Of a stretch of 22,393 bases of DNA, positions 8,330-17,882 are shown piece after piece. A model generated the notes under the pieces. The model was not told the DNA's origin and searched no databases. It saw nothing but the letters and a program-made list of their open reading frames with translations. The position numbers and the translations under genes were made by a program. This DNA is from Coptodactyla brooksi. Its lineage: Eukaryota > Arthropoda > Insecta > Coleoptera > Scarabaeidae. The stretch is from NCBI GenBank assembly GCA_033557675.1, contig JAWQRM010000471.1, forward strand, positions 1 through 22,393, written 5' to 3'. Position 1 is the stretch's first letter, and each line of letters opens with the position of its first letter.

Positions 8330-8725
8330 AAAACTTAAGTAAATACAACTGTTATCGGATTCAAAGGTATTGAGTCCTGCATTTGAAAGCTTATATTTCT
8401 GAAACCACCCCACGGAAAAAATTGAAAAAGGCTACAATCAGCAAAGGTTACAATCAGCATTCATTTCTTGATATCACACGGAAAGCGCATTTTTTTGTGA
8501 GTCGTTTACCTGCAGCTGGCGATGAAACCAAAACGCATCCGTTTCTTGTGAGTTATAGAAACAATATGAAATTTGGACTGAACTTAGACTGCTTTACCTG
8601 GAACATACTCGCAATTTTATATTTATCATTTTTTGCAATATTAGGGTGATAATCGCACTTTTGTACTATGTTGTTATCTCACAAACGTTTTATCGGACGC
8701 GAACGCAATTAAGTTCCATCGAATG
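8330..8725. repeat. Outer left inverted-repeat arm
   Basis: This arm pairs with 10733-11220. The strongest matches are a 26-base perfect block at 8693-8718 (with 10746-10771, beginning TCGGACGCGAACGCAATT) and a block at 8626-8656 around TTTTTTGCAATATT and GGGTGATAATCG (with 10809-10839). An 88-codon frame across this arm (8383-8649) is a by-product of the repeat, since it is not kept in the other arm. Relative to the right arm, about 60 bases near the outer end are missing. Confidence 0.88.
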
Positions 8726-8727
8726 TT

Positions 8728-8855
8728 AGTGAAAATAAGCAAAAGATAATTACCTGTTATTGGATTCAAAAGTATCGAGCCCTGTGCTTGAAAGCTCTTA
8801 TTGTATTTTCGTTTATTATTGCAGAATATGTACAAGAATAATAAAGTAACCTGAA
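8728..8855. repeat. Inner left inverted-repeat arm (transposon left end)
   Basis: This arm pairs with 10391-10519. Shared landmarks are GTGAAAATAAG or GCGAAAATAAG, ATTACCTGTTA, GGATTCAAAA, TTGAAA, then TATTTTCGTTTATTATTGC and AGAATAT. It also matches the outer arm ends in direct orientation, about 404 bases inward. It is probably a transposase recognition end. Confidence 0.88.
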
Positions 8856-9045
8856 AATAAAACAGTAATAAGCCTCGAAATTATTTATTGTGTACTTCTT
8901 GGTTCAGGCCCCATGGCAATATTAGCGTTTTCTGTCAGTTAGTATTAAATGCGTTAAAGATTGCGTTAAACCTGCGATTTTTTAACTGTTTCATCTTGAA
9001 TTGATTATCACATACTTTATCAGAAATTTCTTCACTAAATTTACT

Positions 9046-10192
9046 TCACAATTCCTCGTCGTCGCCATCATCTTCATTTAAGTTTATAATGACTGGTTCC
9101 ATTGCTTCATCCACAAGATGATTTTTTACTATGCTCAACACAATTTCGCCATATTTCTGGAGGAAGAGAAGACATCGTTTCTTGGCATAATCGTAGTACA
9201 TCATTAATTTTAAAAGTTGTATTGTTTCTTGCGACTTTATTCTTCACGTAAGCTCAAATTAAAGCGATTGCATTAAACTCGCAGTGGGCTACAGGTAACC
9301 ATAGCAATCTTACGTAACTTTGTCTGAGTTGCTTTGTAATCGAATCTAACAATAATACTCTATCATAACGGTATAGTGTGGACAATTACAACAGCTGAGG
9401 TTTTGTAAACTTAGAAAAATCAACTACCTCTTCTGGAAGCGGTACATTTCTCTTCACTAACCACTCGATTATGTCACCTTTTCTCCAAGACGCGATGGGA
9501 TTTCGGTAATCAGAGTCTAATATTGTGCGACAATTACGATTACCGATTTTGTTGGTATTAAAGTTAGGACAAGTCGAAACCATTATTCAAAATGTCAAAT
9601 TCAAATTCATTTCGTGGTGATCATCATGGTTATGGTGTTCTTTTTGTCGCCAAGAAAGCGTGTGAGACGTCCTTCTAAGCCGTTTTCACTTCCAATCTGC
9701 AAAATTATAACCCTTTGGCCTGCACCGGATGGATCTTTTATACCACCTCTATAACCATTGGCTTCTTGGACGCATCCACCGTTGTGGTCAAAACTATCTT
9801 TATTTTCTGGTGTTACTTTTTCCATCCAACCAAACTGTCCGGCATGATTTGCTCCACACCAAGTTTCGTCCGTGTAAATATGCCATCCCTGGTTTCTATA
9901 TCTTTGAATAGACAGTAGGTTGGATGTTCCCTTAATACAGGCTTGTTGTTCAGTTTTTTAAATGAAAAATTAATTTTTTTAACCATCGAAGCAATGTAAT
10001 TTCTGAAAATTGTGGCAAATCTGGTATTTCGTTCATAATTTGTATGCACAACTGTTTTACTGTTGGAAACTTCTTTTCTAAGTAAAAGTTAAAAATCATT
10101 CTTCTTGTCACTCCCTGCAAAAATGCATCCCATTCGTTTATATCTGCGTAAGTAAACTATCTATTGTTATCTATATCTTCGGATACTGGCAT
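9046..10192 (-). pseudogene. Tc1/mariner-superfamily (DD~82E-like spacing) transposase pseudogene
   Basis: This was a cut-and-paste DDE transposase. Reading leftwards from ATG at 10192, the N-terminal HTH region appears as FNFYLEKKFPTVKQLCIQIM and PQFSEITLLRWLKKL. A frameshift leads to NFSFKKLNNKPVLREHP. A further frame holds the first catalytic block IYTDETWCGANHAG (Asp at 9870-9868) and then GAGQRVIILQIGSENG. After another shift, EMNLNLTF is followed by ILDSDYRNPIASWRKGDIIE (probable second Asp at 9517-9515) and then LPVAHCEFNAIALI*AYVK, where relatives have NPIELIW. The catalytic Glu is Ala (9265-9263) and the Trp is TGA. After a last shift at an A-run near 9125 an acidic tail ends in DDEEL-stop at 9046. 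The D-to-E/A spacing of about 83 residues differs from classical DD34. At least four shifts and several stops make it dead. Confidence 0.9.
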
Positions 10193-10341
10193 CCTTAAAA
10201 TATGTTTTTATTCGATAATGACAAATTATTATGCTTTTATTGAAATACTTGTAAGGTAGAAAACAAAAACATGTTTTTATTAACTTTAATTTCTAACCGC
10301 AATGATAAACAAATAAAGAACGTACGATTTCGTTAAGAACA

Positions 10342-10363
10342 ATCCTGGCGCTGAGGCCAGGAT
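10342..10363. repeat. 8-bp-stem GC-rich hairpin
   Basis: ATCCTGGC and GCCAGGAT flank the 6-nt loop GCTGAG, between the transposase start and the inner right arm. It lies in the element's presumed leader and promoter region. Its role is unknown. Confidence 0.6.
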
Positions 10364-10390
10364 CAAATAAAAGGTATGAATATGTCTTTG

Positions 10391-10519
10391 TTTAGGTTTA
10401 CTCACAATACTTGTTAATATTCTGCAATAATAAACGAAAATAAAATATAAGTTTTCAAACACAGAGCTCAATATTTTTGAATCCGGTAACAGGTAATCAT
10501 GTTTTTCTTATTTTCGCTG
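10391..10519. repeat. Inner right inverted-repeat arm (transposon right end)
   Basis: Reverse complement of 8728-8855. It contains GCAATAATAAACGAAAATA, then TTTCAAACACAGAGCTCAAT and GAATCCGGTAACAGGTAAT, and ends with CTTATTTTCGC. It lies about 200 bases upstream of the transposase start, so it should also include the transposase promoter. Confidence 0.88.
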
Positions 10520-10732
10520 GCAGTGGGAAACCTACTTTCTGGTTGGCCCTCGTACGGTCCAGTCGGAGCGCAATGCTGCCGCTATCGCTATCTCTCCTAG
10601 CATTGATAGGGCGCTCTTTCTATGTATTCGTCCCAGGGAAACAGAAAACGCTATTCTTTAATAAGCTCTAAAAAATTACAAAGCATATAGGCATTTTGTG
10701 TTATTTTAACAAAGTCATGGCGTATAAAAATG
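10520..10732. other. Unpaired GC-richer segment inside the right side of the element
   Basis: This block has no counterpart on the left side and is clearly richer in G and C than its surroundings (for example CGGAGCGCAATGCTGCCG and GATAGGGCGCTC). A 64-codon frame crosses it but is hydrophobic and low in information. It may be host or other transposon DNA captured between the two arm pairs, or original central sequence of the outer miniature element. Confidence 0.55.
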
Positions 10733-11220
10733 TGTTAGCGTTCTTTGGAACTTAATTGCGTTCGCGTCCGACAAAGCGTTTATGACATAACAACATAGTA
10801 CAGACGTACGATTATCACCCGAATATTGCAAAAAATGATACACGTAAAATTATGACTACGTTGTAGGTAAATCAGACTATGTTCGGCCTAAATTTTAGAA
10901 TTTTTCACCGGCTACTTTAAAAGAAAAGAAGTTGTAAACATGAGCGGTCGGTCGGAACTCACAAAAAACGGGCACTGTTTTGCTTTCATCGCCAACTACA
11001 GGTAAACGGCTCAACAAAAGAATTGCGCTTCTCGTGTGACATCAGGAAATGATTGCCGATTGTAAGGAGGCCTTTTTAAATTTTTTCCGTGAGATACTTT
11101 CAGAAATATCTCACGGAATAAATTATATATAATAAATAAATTTATAAGGTTGAATTATAAGGTTTCAAACACAAGGCTCAATATTTTGAATCCGATGATA
11201 AAACTATTACTAAATAAAAC
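10733..11220. repeat. Outer right inverted-repeat arm
   Basis: Pairs with 8330-8725. Near its outer end it holds an internal hairpin (11087-11116, CCGTGAGATA / TATCTCACGG) and an AT-rich stretch that the left arm lacks. The outermost part reads TTTCAAACACAAGGCTCAAT then TTTGAATCCGATGATAA, the reverse complement of the left end motif. Confidence 0.88.
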
Positions 11221-11431
11221 CATTTCACATCAATGTTGATGAAAATTGGAGGAAATTGTTATAAGATGAAACGTGTGAGAGTGGATTGCGTAATGAAGGT
11301 ATGGTATGCGATGTTAAATTCTCATTGTGTGTTGTTAGATAAAGACAAGCAGTAAAGATAAGATCTAAATATACATTTGATTTAAATTTGGATCCTGGAG
11401 GTCTCTAATAAATAGCTTTTGTATATCGCCA

Positions 11432-11626
11432 ATGAAGCTCGAACCCACTGCAGCTATATTGGGAGACCGAATTAACTACTATGTACCGCATTACGTGGAT
11501 TGTGTTGCCGATCATAAGACAGTCCCTTATTTTTCTAAGCTGAAAATAAAAAAGTCAACAAATATTTTAATAGAAGAATATATACCATACTTCATTGTTA
11601 AAAAATACACTTTATTACAAGAATAA
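11432..11626 (+). CDS. Unidentified 64-codon ORF
   Basis: The frame ATG-to-TAA reads MKLEPTAAILGDRINYYVPH, continues with YVDCVADHKTVPYFSKLKIK and then an I/Y/E-rich tail. The frame is open for a further 17 or so codons upstream of the ATG until a TGA. Composition is protein-like and less repetitive than chance AT-rich frames nearby. AATAAA overlaps the stop codon region and a 9-bp-stem hairpin follows at 11641-11666, which would suit a terminal exon or a transposon-encoded fragment. I recognise no family, motif or membrane segment. A chance ORF remains quite possible. Confidence 0.25.
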   Translation: MKLEPTAAILGDRINYYVPHYVDCVADHKTVPYFSKLKIKKSTNILIEEYIPYFIVKKYTLLQE

Positions 11627-11640
11627 ATTTTATTTGAAAA

Positions 11641-11666
11641 ATGAAAGATGTATTTATATCTTTCAT
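11641..11666. repeat. 9-bp-stem hairpin
   Basis: ATGAAAGAT and ATCTTTCAT flank the 8-nt loop GTATTTAT, 15 bases after the stop of the small ORF. It is AT-rich and of modest stability, so it may be fortuitous. Confidence 0.5.
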
Positions 11667-12419
11667 ATCTGTATATTCAAATTATCAGATACTGTAAATG
11701 TGCCATCTATTACTTCACATAAATTACAACAAAATTATTTAAGCAGAACCATAATTTTACTTTAAAAAAGTATGTAAGAACTGCTTTTAGATAATGTGTT
11801 TTTTTAATATGTAATTCTGCCAAAGAAGGAAAAAAGAACGCCAGGTTATTTTTCTTTTCTTAAAAAATGCTTTCAATAAAATTTTCCCGACATAATCCTG
11901 TCATTGAATATGTGCGGATGGAATGGACTGTTATCAAAAAGTTTTAAAATAAATTGGCAAAATAATGGTTGTTTCCACATGAAACATTGATTATCAGCCA
12001 ATACTTTCTATATATTTTGTATAACAAGAAACTATTGATAATAAACTATAACGATAATAAACTATGCGGACACGTGCGTTTTTTGTAAGCAAATCAAATT
12101 TTAGGCTCCAACATACTTTTTACGATGATTCACGTAGTGACGAAGAATGTAAATTGGTTTAAAGTTTTTAGTATACGTTTTTAGATTTTGTAGGGATATT
12201 TGAATTTTAATAATATTTAAGTTTGTTCAACTTTTTATTATTGGATTGGCGCCTGTTGTTCTGCCATACGTAATTTCACTATATCATACTTCTTGAAAAC
12301 TCAAAGACCAAATTAACATTGCATGTTTTACGGTAATACTGCTGTTCAAACTTGTATGATAATACATTTGGAATATCACTGAAAAGTATAAAAGAGTCGT
12401 TTGCCTTAAATCTAGAAGT
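11667..12419. other. No gene seen; one short duplication
   Basis: AT-rich DNA. GATAATAAACTAT is present twice (12037-12049 and 12053-12065), a 16-base-period duplication. No coding or structural signal otherwise. Confidence 0.4.
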
Positions 12420-12715
12420 TTACCTACTCCAAAATTTAATCAGAAACAATTGAAAGGGCAAGAGGAATTGGAAACTACATACAGACCGAAGATTAGTGCA
12501 AACAACTAAGGCGCAAAGGACGAGATGGGTAGAACATGTTAAAGTAACGACGGATTGACATTTAGCACGGAACTCCGGAAGATTATTGGGAAGACATCGG
12601 GAAGGCGGACAATTTAGTTGCGAAACTGGACGGCTTGGTGCTTACTGGTACAGAGGATTTGGCGATGAATTGGATATTGATCGTTAGGCCAGTCGAGATT
12701 CACTCTGTATTGTAG
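12420..12715 (+). pseudogene. Heavily decayed LINE reverse-transcriptase C-terminus (tentative)
   Basis: KAQRTRWVEHV at 12508-12540 resembles the KAQRLRWxGHVxRM block near the end of insect non-LTR reverse transcriptases; the same block is RLQWAGHVIRM in the copy at 5797-6682. In another frame, MNWILIVRPVEIHSVL followed by TAG (12713-12715) has the W-to-terminal-L spacing of the family's last residues (compare EEWMQKLKEAKARYGL-stop). Between them several stops and shifts interrupt the reading. The match is by eye and short, so the call is moderate at best. Confidence 0.4.
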
Positions 12716-12997
12716 AACCGCATATAAAACCAGAAATAACAAAAAGTGGCTGTAATATGCTTACACTAATTTCTGAATAAGGCTTTACAGTATACAGAAT
12801 GTTCTAAAAAGAAATTAAATTACAGCCTTTCGTTTCGAGCTACTCGAATTCTAAGAGCTCAAACTATAGACAAACTTTTATAGTTTATTATTATTTTGAT
12901 ACAAAAATTTTGAGAAGAACTGCCTTGAACGCAGATGCAAGCTTGTCTTGCATCATAAGTCATTGTCTTAATCATAATTCATTATCCACATAAATGA
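12716..12997. other. No gene seen
   Basis: AT-rich sequence without a recognisable ORF or repeat. The copies of GAATTC and GAGCTC near 12850 are unremarkable. Confidence 0.4.
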
Positions 12998-13057
12998 GGA
13001 TTTAAATCCAGCCACCTTGTATGCCGTAGCACTGGTCCAGGTCTACCACTCTTTCCA
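12998..13057 (-). ncRNA. Possible tRNA-derived SINE head (A and B boxes)
   Basis: On the minus strand TGGAAAGAGTGGTAGACC (13057-13040) ends in AGTGGTAGA as in a tRNA A box. The sequence GGATTTAAATCC (13009-12998) resembles a degenerate B box. The gap of about 30 bases between them is right for a tRNA-type internal Pol III promoter. Stems of a folded tRNA are not evident, so a SINE relic is more likely than a tRNA gene. Neither a tail nor target duplication was found. Confidence 0.3.
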
Positions 13058-13066
13058 ATAATTGAT

Positions 13067-14266
13067 GGTGCTCTATCATGCTGTTAAGTTGAAATTATCG
13101 GCCGTCGGAAATTATTACACATTAACAGACGATTTTTGTTGAAAATTTCTCACTCTATGTTTGGATTCTCAAAAATTACACATATTCGTCATGGTAACTG
13201 TTTGCGGCATCCATTTTGAAAGTGGCTTTGTCCTAAGATAATGATGAAGTAATGAAGTTTTCCACGTGTTCTTCAAGCAGCCTTTGACAAAGCAAGTCGG
13301 ATGAACACTTGATTGCAAACGTTATCTGTTCTCGGAGAAAATTTTAAACGATAAGCAGCTTGCCTGGTGCTAATACCTTGTTTATCAAGTAGACTTGCAT
13401 ACAAACAACTCTCTATATATATTCTTCGTGTATAGGATAGTCTCGTTAATGTAGATTTCACGTATTTTTATTGTTAATACAATCGGTTTAGTTGATAAGT
13501 GCGGAAGATGTCACATTTTGTTACAACAAATAGGTTTCCATATATACAAATATATTATTATATACTCTACATATCGTATAAATAGCCATTTACAAGGAAT
13601 AAAACGAAAATTAATCAGAACAAATCACAACTGCTTGATTCTTAATATTCTCTGTCTCTTACTACTTATTTTGTGGTTTGTAGAATGCACCAAACGAAGA
13701 TAAATATTATGTAAATATTTTTTGTAGGCCACTTTCAGTAATATTAATATGTATGTGTATACCGAAATAGTTTTGTTTTAGGTTTTGCAACTGACAATCG
13801 TAAAGTGCACAGTAATCCTAAATTAATTAATAATTATTTAAATGTGATAAAGCCGAATAATGTTCAATTCTGTTTTACGTTTTTCATCGCTTTTTAAATC
13901 AACGATGTAGTTTAGTTTATCGAACATTTGAACATTCTGAACTCTTTTAGCTGTATCATTTTAGTTTTGCTTAGCTATATTCTTCCACCAATGGCAGATC
14001 CTGTACATATGGCTTTGTCATAATTATAGAAAAGGCAAAATTCTCTGATGTGTCATCTTATGTCTATGTCGGCTTAGTTTTGGTTAAGACTTAATTAAAC
14101 CTTTTCACGATTAATTATATTTTAGATTGGATTAAATACATAACGCGTGAAACTCGTGGTTTGGAAATTATAATCGAGTATGTTTGCAATCTGTTCGATT
14201 ACACTATGGACATGGGACAAACTCTATTGAAAAAAATTAACTAATAAGAAGGTCACTCTAATTATG
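13067..14266. other. No confident gene; weak HTH-like ORF
   Basis: Minus-strand frame 13461-13273 contains LLDKQGISTRQAAYRLKFSP. This has the look of the first helix-turn-helix of a Tc1-type transposase, but nothing downstream confirms it and the start is not ATG. The remaining sequence is AT-rich and featureless. Confidence 0.3.
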
Positions 14267-14584
14267 CAGGTGGCCAAATATGAGTGCAAGGTACTGTATC
14301 TAGGAAATTACTCGTAACCTCGATTTTGAATTTAAGAATGCGGTGTTTCTCGCAATTTCTCCCTATTAAGACGACAAACTAGAAGATGTACATCGTACAT
14401 GATTTTCTCTTTAAGTTTAAATTCCTGGTTTAAGTATAAAAAAATTAGATCACATTTTTAAATTCAAAATGGAGGTTACGCCCCCTAGTGGACATCTCAG
14501 CAACCTGAAAATAATTTCCTACATTTTCTTTTGGCCACTTTAGTTGTACATGTTTTTACCTTGCACGCTTATTTGGCCACCCTG
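14267..14584. mobile_element. About 318-bp miniature inverted-repeat element
   Basis: The left end GGTGGCCAAATATGAGTGCA (14269 onward, 25 bases) and the reverse complement of the right end (14558-14582, GGTGGCCAAATAAGCGTGCA and on) agree at 23 of 25 positions. With the flanking CAG/CTG the element runs from CAGGTGGCC to GGCCACCCTG. The interior has no ORF. It includes a second TTGGCCAC near the right end (14531), a stretch shared in inverted orientation with 21162-21198, and the motif GTTACGCCCCCTA. The flanking dinucleotides are TG and TA, so a target duplication is not clean. It is probably a MITE with a mutated TA duplication. Confidence 0.8.
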
Positions 14585-15229
14585 TACACAATTCCTCAAT
14601 TATTTACGCCTAATATAAATTAGTAATTTGTCTTAATTAAAATTATTATCTTGTGTAAACCAGTACGATAATTACTAATATAACTTATCTCTTGATTCAA
14701 TATTTGATGAAGAAATTAGAATTTACATTATACACTTGTACACATTGCGTACCATATTTATTAGAAATATATTTACATATATTTTAATAAATATAGATTA
14801 TTTATTAGATTATACACCGGTTACATATACACATTTACAAAATATACCGACAAACTTTTAGGGACCACAGAATTAACCCACACAAACAACTTTTGATTAT
14901 AAAATCGATTACGGCAATTTCTCATAACGGAACCAAATTGCAAAATTTCGAAAATATCGAACTGACGATAATAACTGACTATAACTGACGAAAACTGATA
15001 GTTTATAAAACGCCAGATGTTAATTAATAAGGTTATGTAGCAGGGATAAGGCTACTGCGGCAAATTTTAGGCTACGGTAGGCTGAGATATCCGGTAACCT
15101 CATCAAGCTTCTATACAGAGGTGATCTCCGATACTATCTCCTTCGTTCTTTTTTATCTCTCGCAGCTGTGCCCCTTGTCCAGTTGTGCCAACTCAAAATC
15201 AACTCAGCTACGAATTTCCAGATTTCCGG
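14585..15229. other. No gene seen
   Basis: AT-rich up to about 15000, then more mixed sequence that may be the upstream part of the following dispersed repeat. No recognisable feature. Confidence 0.35.
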
Positions 15230-15560
15230 CACTACGCTACAACTCCATATTCAGAGTGCCTCAAAGATATGGAATAATGGTTCTACAGCACTAACCAGAT
15301 TTAATATTAAAAAATGTTTCAAACAAAGGTTGCTTAGTACAATAATGCGCATGTTCGCATTTGGTGCAAAAAATTTTGTGATGACGTCATTTTGAGTGAT
15401 GATGTTGTCGACTTTTTTTTTAAACAGCACACTCTGTATATTTTTGTTTTTTTGGATTACTCCTGGTAAGATCTTTGAAAGTCATATGAAGATTTAAGGT
15501 CATCAAGTTGATAGTTTTTGAGATATTTGAGTTTTTATTACAATAAATAAATTTAAAGAC
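15168..15560 (+). repeat. Dispersed repeat A, copy 2, with a possible LINE ORF end
   Basis: About 15230-15560 is the reverse-complement partner of 4711-5060. At its start a plus-strand frame (15168-15395) contains SASKIWNNGSTALTRFNIKK followed by CFKQRLL. This resembles the LWNxLPxxxxxxxSxxxFKxxLKxxLL ending typical of many non-LTR reverse transcriptases. If so, the shared block is a retrotransposon 3' end (ORF tail plus 3' UTR, including the GTTGTCGAC and ACTCTGTATA segments). The protein match is weak, but the repeat relationship is clear. Confidence 0.75.
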
Positions 15561-16513
15561 TAAAAAGATTTAAAGAGTAAATTAATACATCAATGGTTAA
15601 AAAAAAATTAATTATTTGCCTAATAATGTTAATTGGTTATTTTATATTAGCTCTATTATCATTTTTAGTGTTATCTAAAAGTAAATATTTCTTGTTGATT
15701 AAGCTGCTTTCATAACATCGCATAGCAAAGCCTATTACACATGTTTTTTTGGCGTTACTGGTAAGCTCATGTACATGGTATCAATTTTTAATTTAATCAT
15801 TTTTTTGTAATCCCAATATGGAGTGTACTAGGCTTTTGTTATTACGAAATAGTCTTTAAGCTAGCCTGTATAGGAAGCCTATAAATAAGTAAAATAGTGT
15901 CATTTGTTTACAGAACAGTTTTGCAGCCAACTCAAGTAGATCATACTATTCAACACATATTTCAACTCATATTTCTTCTTGCCACTTCTTATAACGGTAT
16001 TTTTATCGGTCAGAGAGGTATATTTCTTTTTGCAGATTAATATACTTCGTTTTTATTTCGATCTGGTAACCACCGTGTTTCGTATTATTACATTATTACT
16101 TCTTTTTTCATTAATTTAACTTGTCTTTGGTATGGATAACACAAACGAACAGCAAGATGTTATATAATAATATATATATTATATATAAATATGAAAAGAA
16201 AGACTAAATTATACCGAACATTAGAAATTTTAACATCCTCTCAAAAACCAAACATTAAATGGCATTTAAGTTCAAAGAGAAATTTAAATATTATAGAGCC
16301 TTCCCCAGTCTGTGATGATGTGTGTAACCAACGCCTATACGAAATGTTTTTGACAGCAAACATTTCTTAAAACTAAAATATCTAGCTTACCATTACGAAA
16401 ACTTTCACCAGTATATGTTTTTGGACCGAGGTGGTTATATACCGGACGAACCAATATTGCGAAAAAGAGCCGCATATCATGTATTTCATCAAACACGAAC
16501 TTTCTAATCAATA
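15561..16513. other. No gene seen
   Basis: AT-rich; includes a self-complementary AT stretch around 16160-16190. No ORF or longer repeat recognised. Confidence 0.4.
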
Positions 16514-16515
16514 TA

Positions 16516-17882
16516 CAGTGAAAGCTCCTCTCGCGGGCAACTCTTATTAGCGGATATCTCTCGCAACTGGGCAAATTTTCTATGCACAAGTGTTTTGTTA
16601 CGTTTTTAGTACAAATTACTATCCAATAAGCGGACGATCTTACAGACGGACGCGGACACTATATTTCTATACATTTCGTACAAAACATCACCCATAAGGG
16701 AACACTCCTATTTTTACAAGCTATTACGCTCAGTGTACGTGTTGTTTACTTTGCTCTTGCTGTTTTTACTCCTTTTGAATCAATCACAACTTGTATCTCG
16801 TAGCGATACGTAAATATTAGAATGGAGTCGCGAAAAAAAAATATGTACTTTCGTTGAACGAAAAATTTAAATAATCAACACGTTGGAAAAAGAAAACTTA
16901 TCAGTTCGTGAACTAGCGAAACGGTAAGATATTTTATTTGGGAAAAATAAACAATTTTCCACATTTGTAAATATTTTTGCAAATATTCAATGTCGGGAAA
17001 ACACAGGCTGCAGAAATTTCAAAAAATAAAGAAAATATTTGCCGCAAATGGCAGTTTGGTATAGATATTCTCCAGAAGAAAAGTTTTCTTAAACCTGAAG
17101 ATCCTCGTATAGACAAAATGGGCTTTGATTAGTTCGCAAAGGCTAGAAGCTAGAAGAGTCCCATTTCTCGACCGATAGTAAAGGCACAAATGGAATACTC
17201 TGCATTTCCTGCATCAGATGGATGACTACAAGAATGGCGTAAAAGACATAACATTACTTTCAGACGTATAGCTGGCGAAGATTCAGATGTAAGTTCCAGC
17301 TCAAGGCAAAGCAAACCATCTATATTGCTTGGGGATCTACCATAGAGTGCGTCGGTGGTAAGATATCGAAGGAAAGACTCACTATTTTGTTTAGCGTAAA
17401 TATGGCAGTGGAAAAAAGATGTTGTTAGTTACTGGTAAAGCGGCTCGTCCTCAAGCATTCGAAAATCCTTTAATTAAAGATCTATCAGTAAATTGGAAAT
17501 CCAACAGAATAACGCGAGATATCACGTCTAAATAGTTGCAGCAATTTGATAAGAAAACAAGATCACAGAGAAAGAGAAGTTCTTTTATTCTTGGATAATG
17601 CAACATCTCATCCTAGAGATGGTAATATATATGTTAATATATTTTTTTACCTGCAGACGCAGCTGCAGTGTGTAACCCTTGGATCAGGGCATAATCCAAC
17701 ATTTCAAAGTCCAGAGGCTTTATTTTGAAGCACACATTATCAAAAATGGATGCAGCCAATTCAGCATCATTAGATTTCATAAAGCAGCATTCGTAAGAGA
17801 TAATTGCATCCTTCCAAAGTTTTTTATTCATTACCTTAAAAATGCACGTCAAGTAAATAATTTTTTATAAGAGCTTTCACTG
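16516..17882 (+). mobile_element. Complete but dead pogo/Tigger-type DNA transposon
   Basis: It begins CAGTGAAAGCTC (16516-16527) and ends with the exact reverse complement GAGCTTTCACTG (17871-17882). It is flanked on both sides by TA (16514-16515 and 17883-17884), the classic Tc1/mariner/pogo target duplication. The 1367-bp length and a single central transposase fit a pogo-type element with part of the coding region lost. The left end continues in a CTCTTATTAGCGGATA and GCGGAC-rich stretch like many Tigger ends, while the right end is only 12 bases long as a TIR. Confidence 0.9.
16822..17830 (+). pseudogene. pogo/Tigger (CENP-B-like) transposase pseudogene
   Basis: Starts at ATG 16822 (MESRKK). 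Frame jumps then give LSLNEKFK and IINTLEKENLSVRELAKR, the first CENP-B/psq-type HTH. Next comes SPISRPIVKAQMEYSAFPAS with DG*LQEWRKRHNITFRRIAGE, the second (CENP-B) HTH; TGA at 17223-17225 replaces the expected Trp. The DDE core follows as SKERLTILFSVNMA, KMLLVTGKAARPQAFENP, LQQFDKKTRSQRKR, VLLFLDNATSHP (catalytic Asp at 17594-17596), LPADAAAVCNP and LDQGIIQHFKVQR (from 17679). The block that should hold the first Asp (DETG) is not recognisable, so part has been deleted. At least five shifts and several stops make it inactive. Transposases of this type bind their TIRs and cut at TA; related domesticated proteins include CENP-B and Jerky. Confidence 0.9.

Larger units (their letters stand above)
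8330..11220 (-). mobile_element. About 2.9-kb Tc1/mariner-superfamily element with two nested inverted-repeat pairs
   Basis: The outer arms (about 8330-8725 and 10733-11220) and inner arms (about 8728-8855 and 10391-10519) are each inverted copies. All four contain the same end motif, close to TATYGGATTCAAA then TATYGAG then CTTGAAA. The transposase pseudogene (minus strand) lies in the centre. Two readings are possible. In one, a single element has IR/DR-like ends in which each long inverted repeat holds two copies of the binding motif. In the other, an autonomous copy (about 8728-10519) landed inside a related non-autonomous long-TIR element (the outer arms). The nested reading is favoured by the AT/GC-anomalous unpaired 210-base segment at 10520-10732. 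No clean TA duplication could be assigned at either boundary. Confidence 0.85.

Noticed and set aside
8383..8649. 88-codon plus-strand ORF
   Set aside because: It lies wholly within the outer left inverted-repeat arm. The frame is not maintained in the right arm, so it is non-coding repeat sequence.
9715..9918. Two plus-strand ORFs of 60-67 codons
   Set aside because: Both are antisense shadows of the minus-strand transposase, which has clear catalytic motifs there.
13273..13461. Possible Tc1-type HTH (LLDKQGISTRQAAYRLKFSP)
   Set aside because: Too short, no ATG at the frame start, and no second HTH or catalytic block follows in any frame. Noted in the region entry only.
17634..17852. 72-codon minus-strand ORF
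   Set aside because: It is antisense to the recognised Tigger DQGIIQHFKV block and is a shadow frame.
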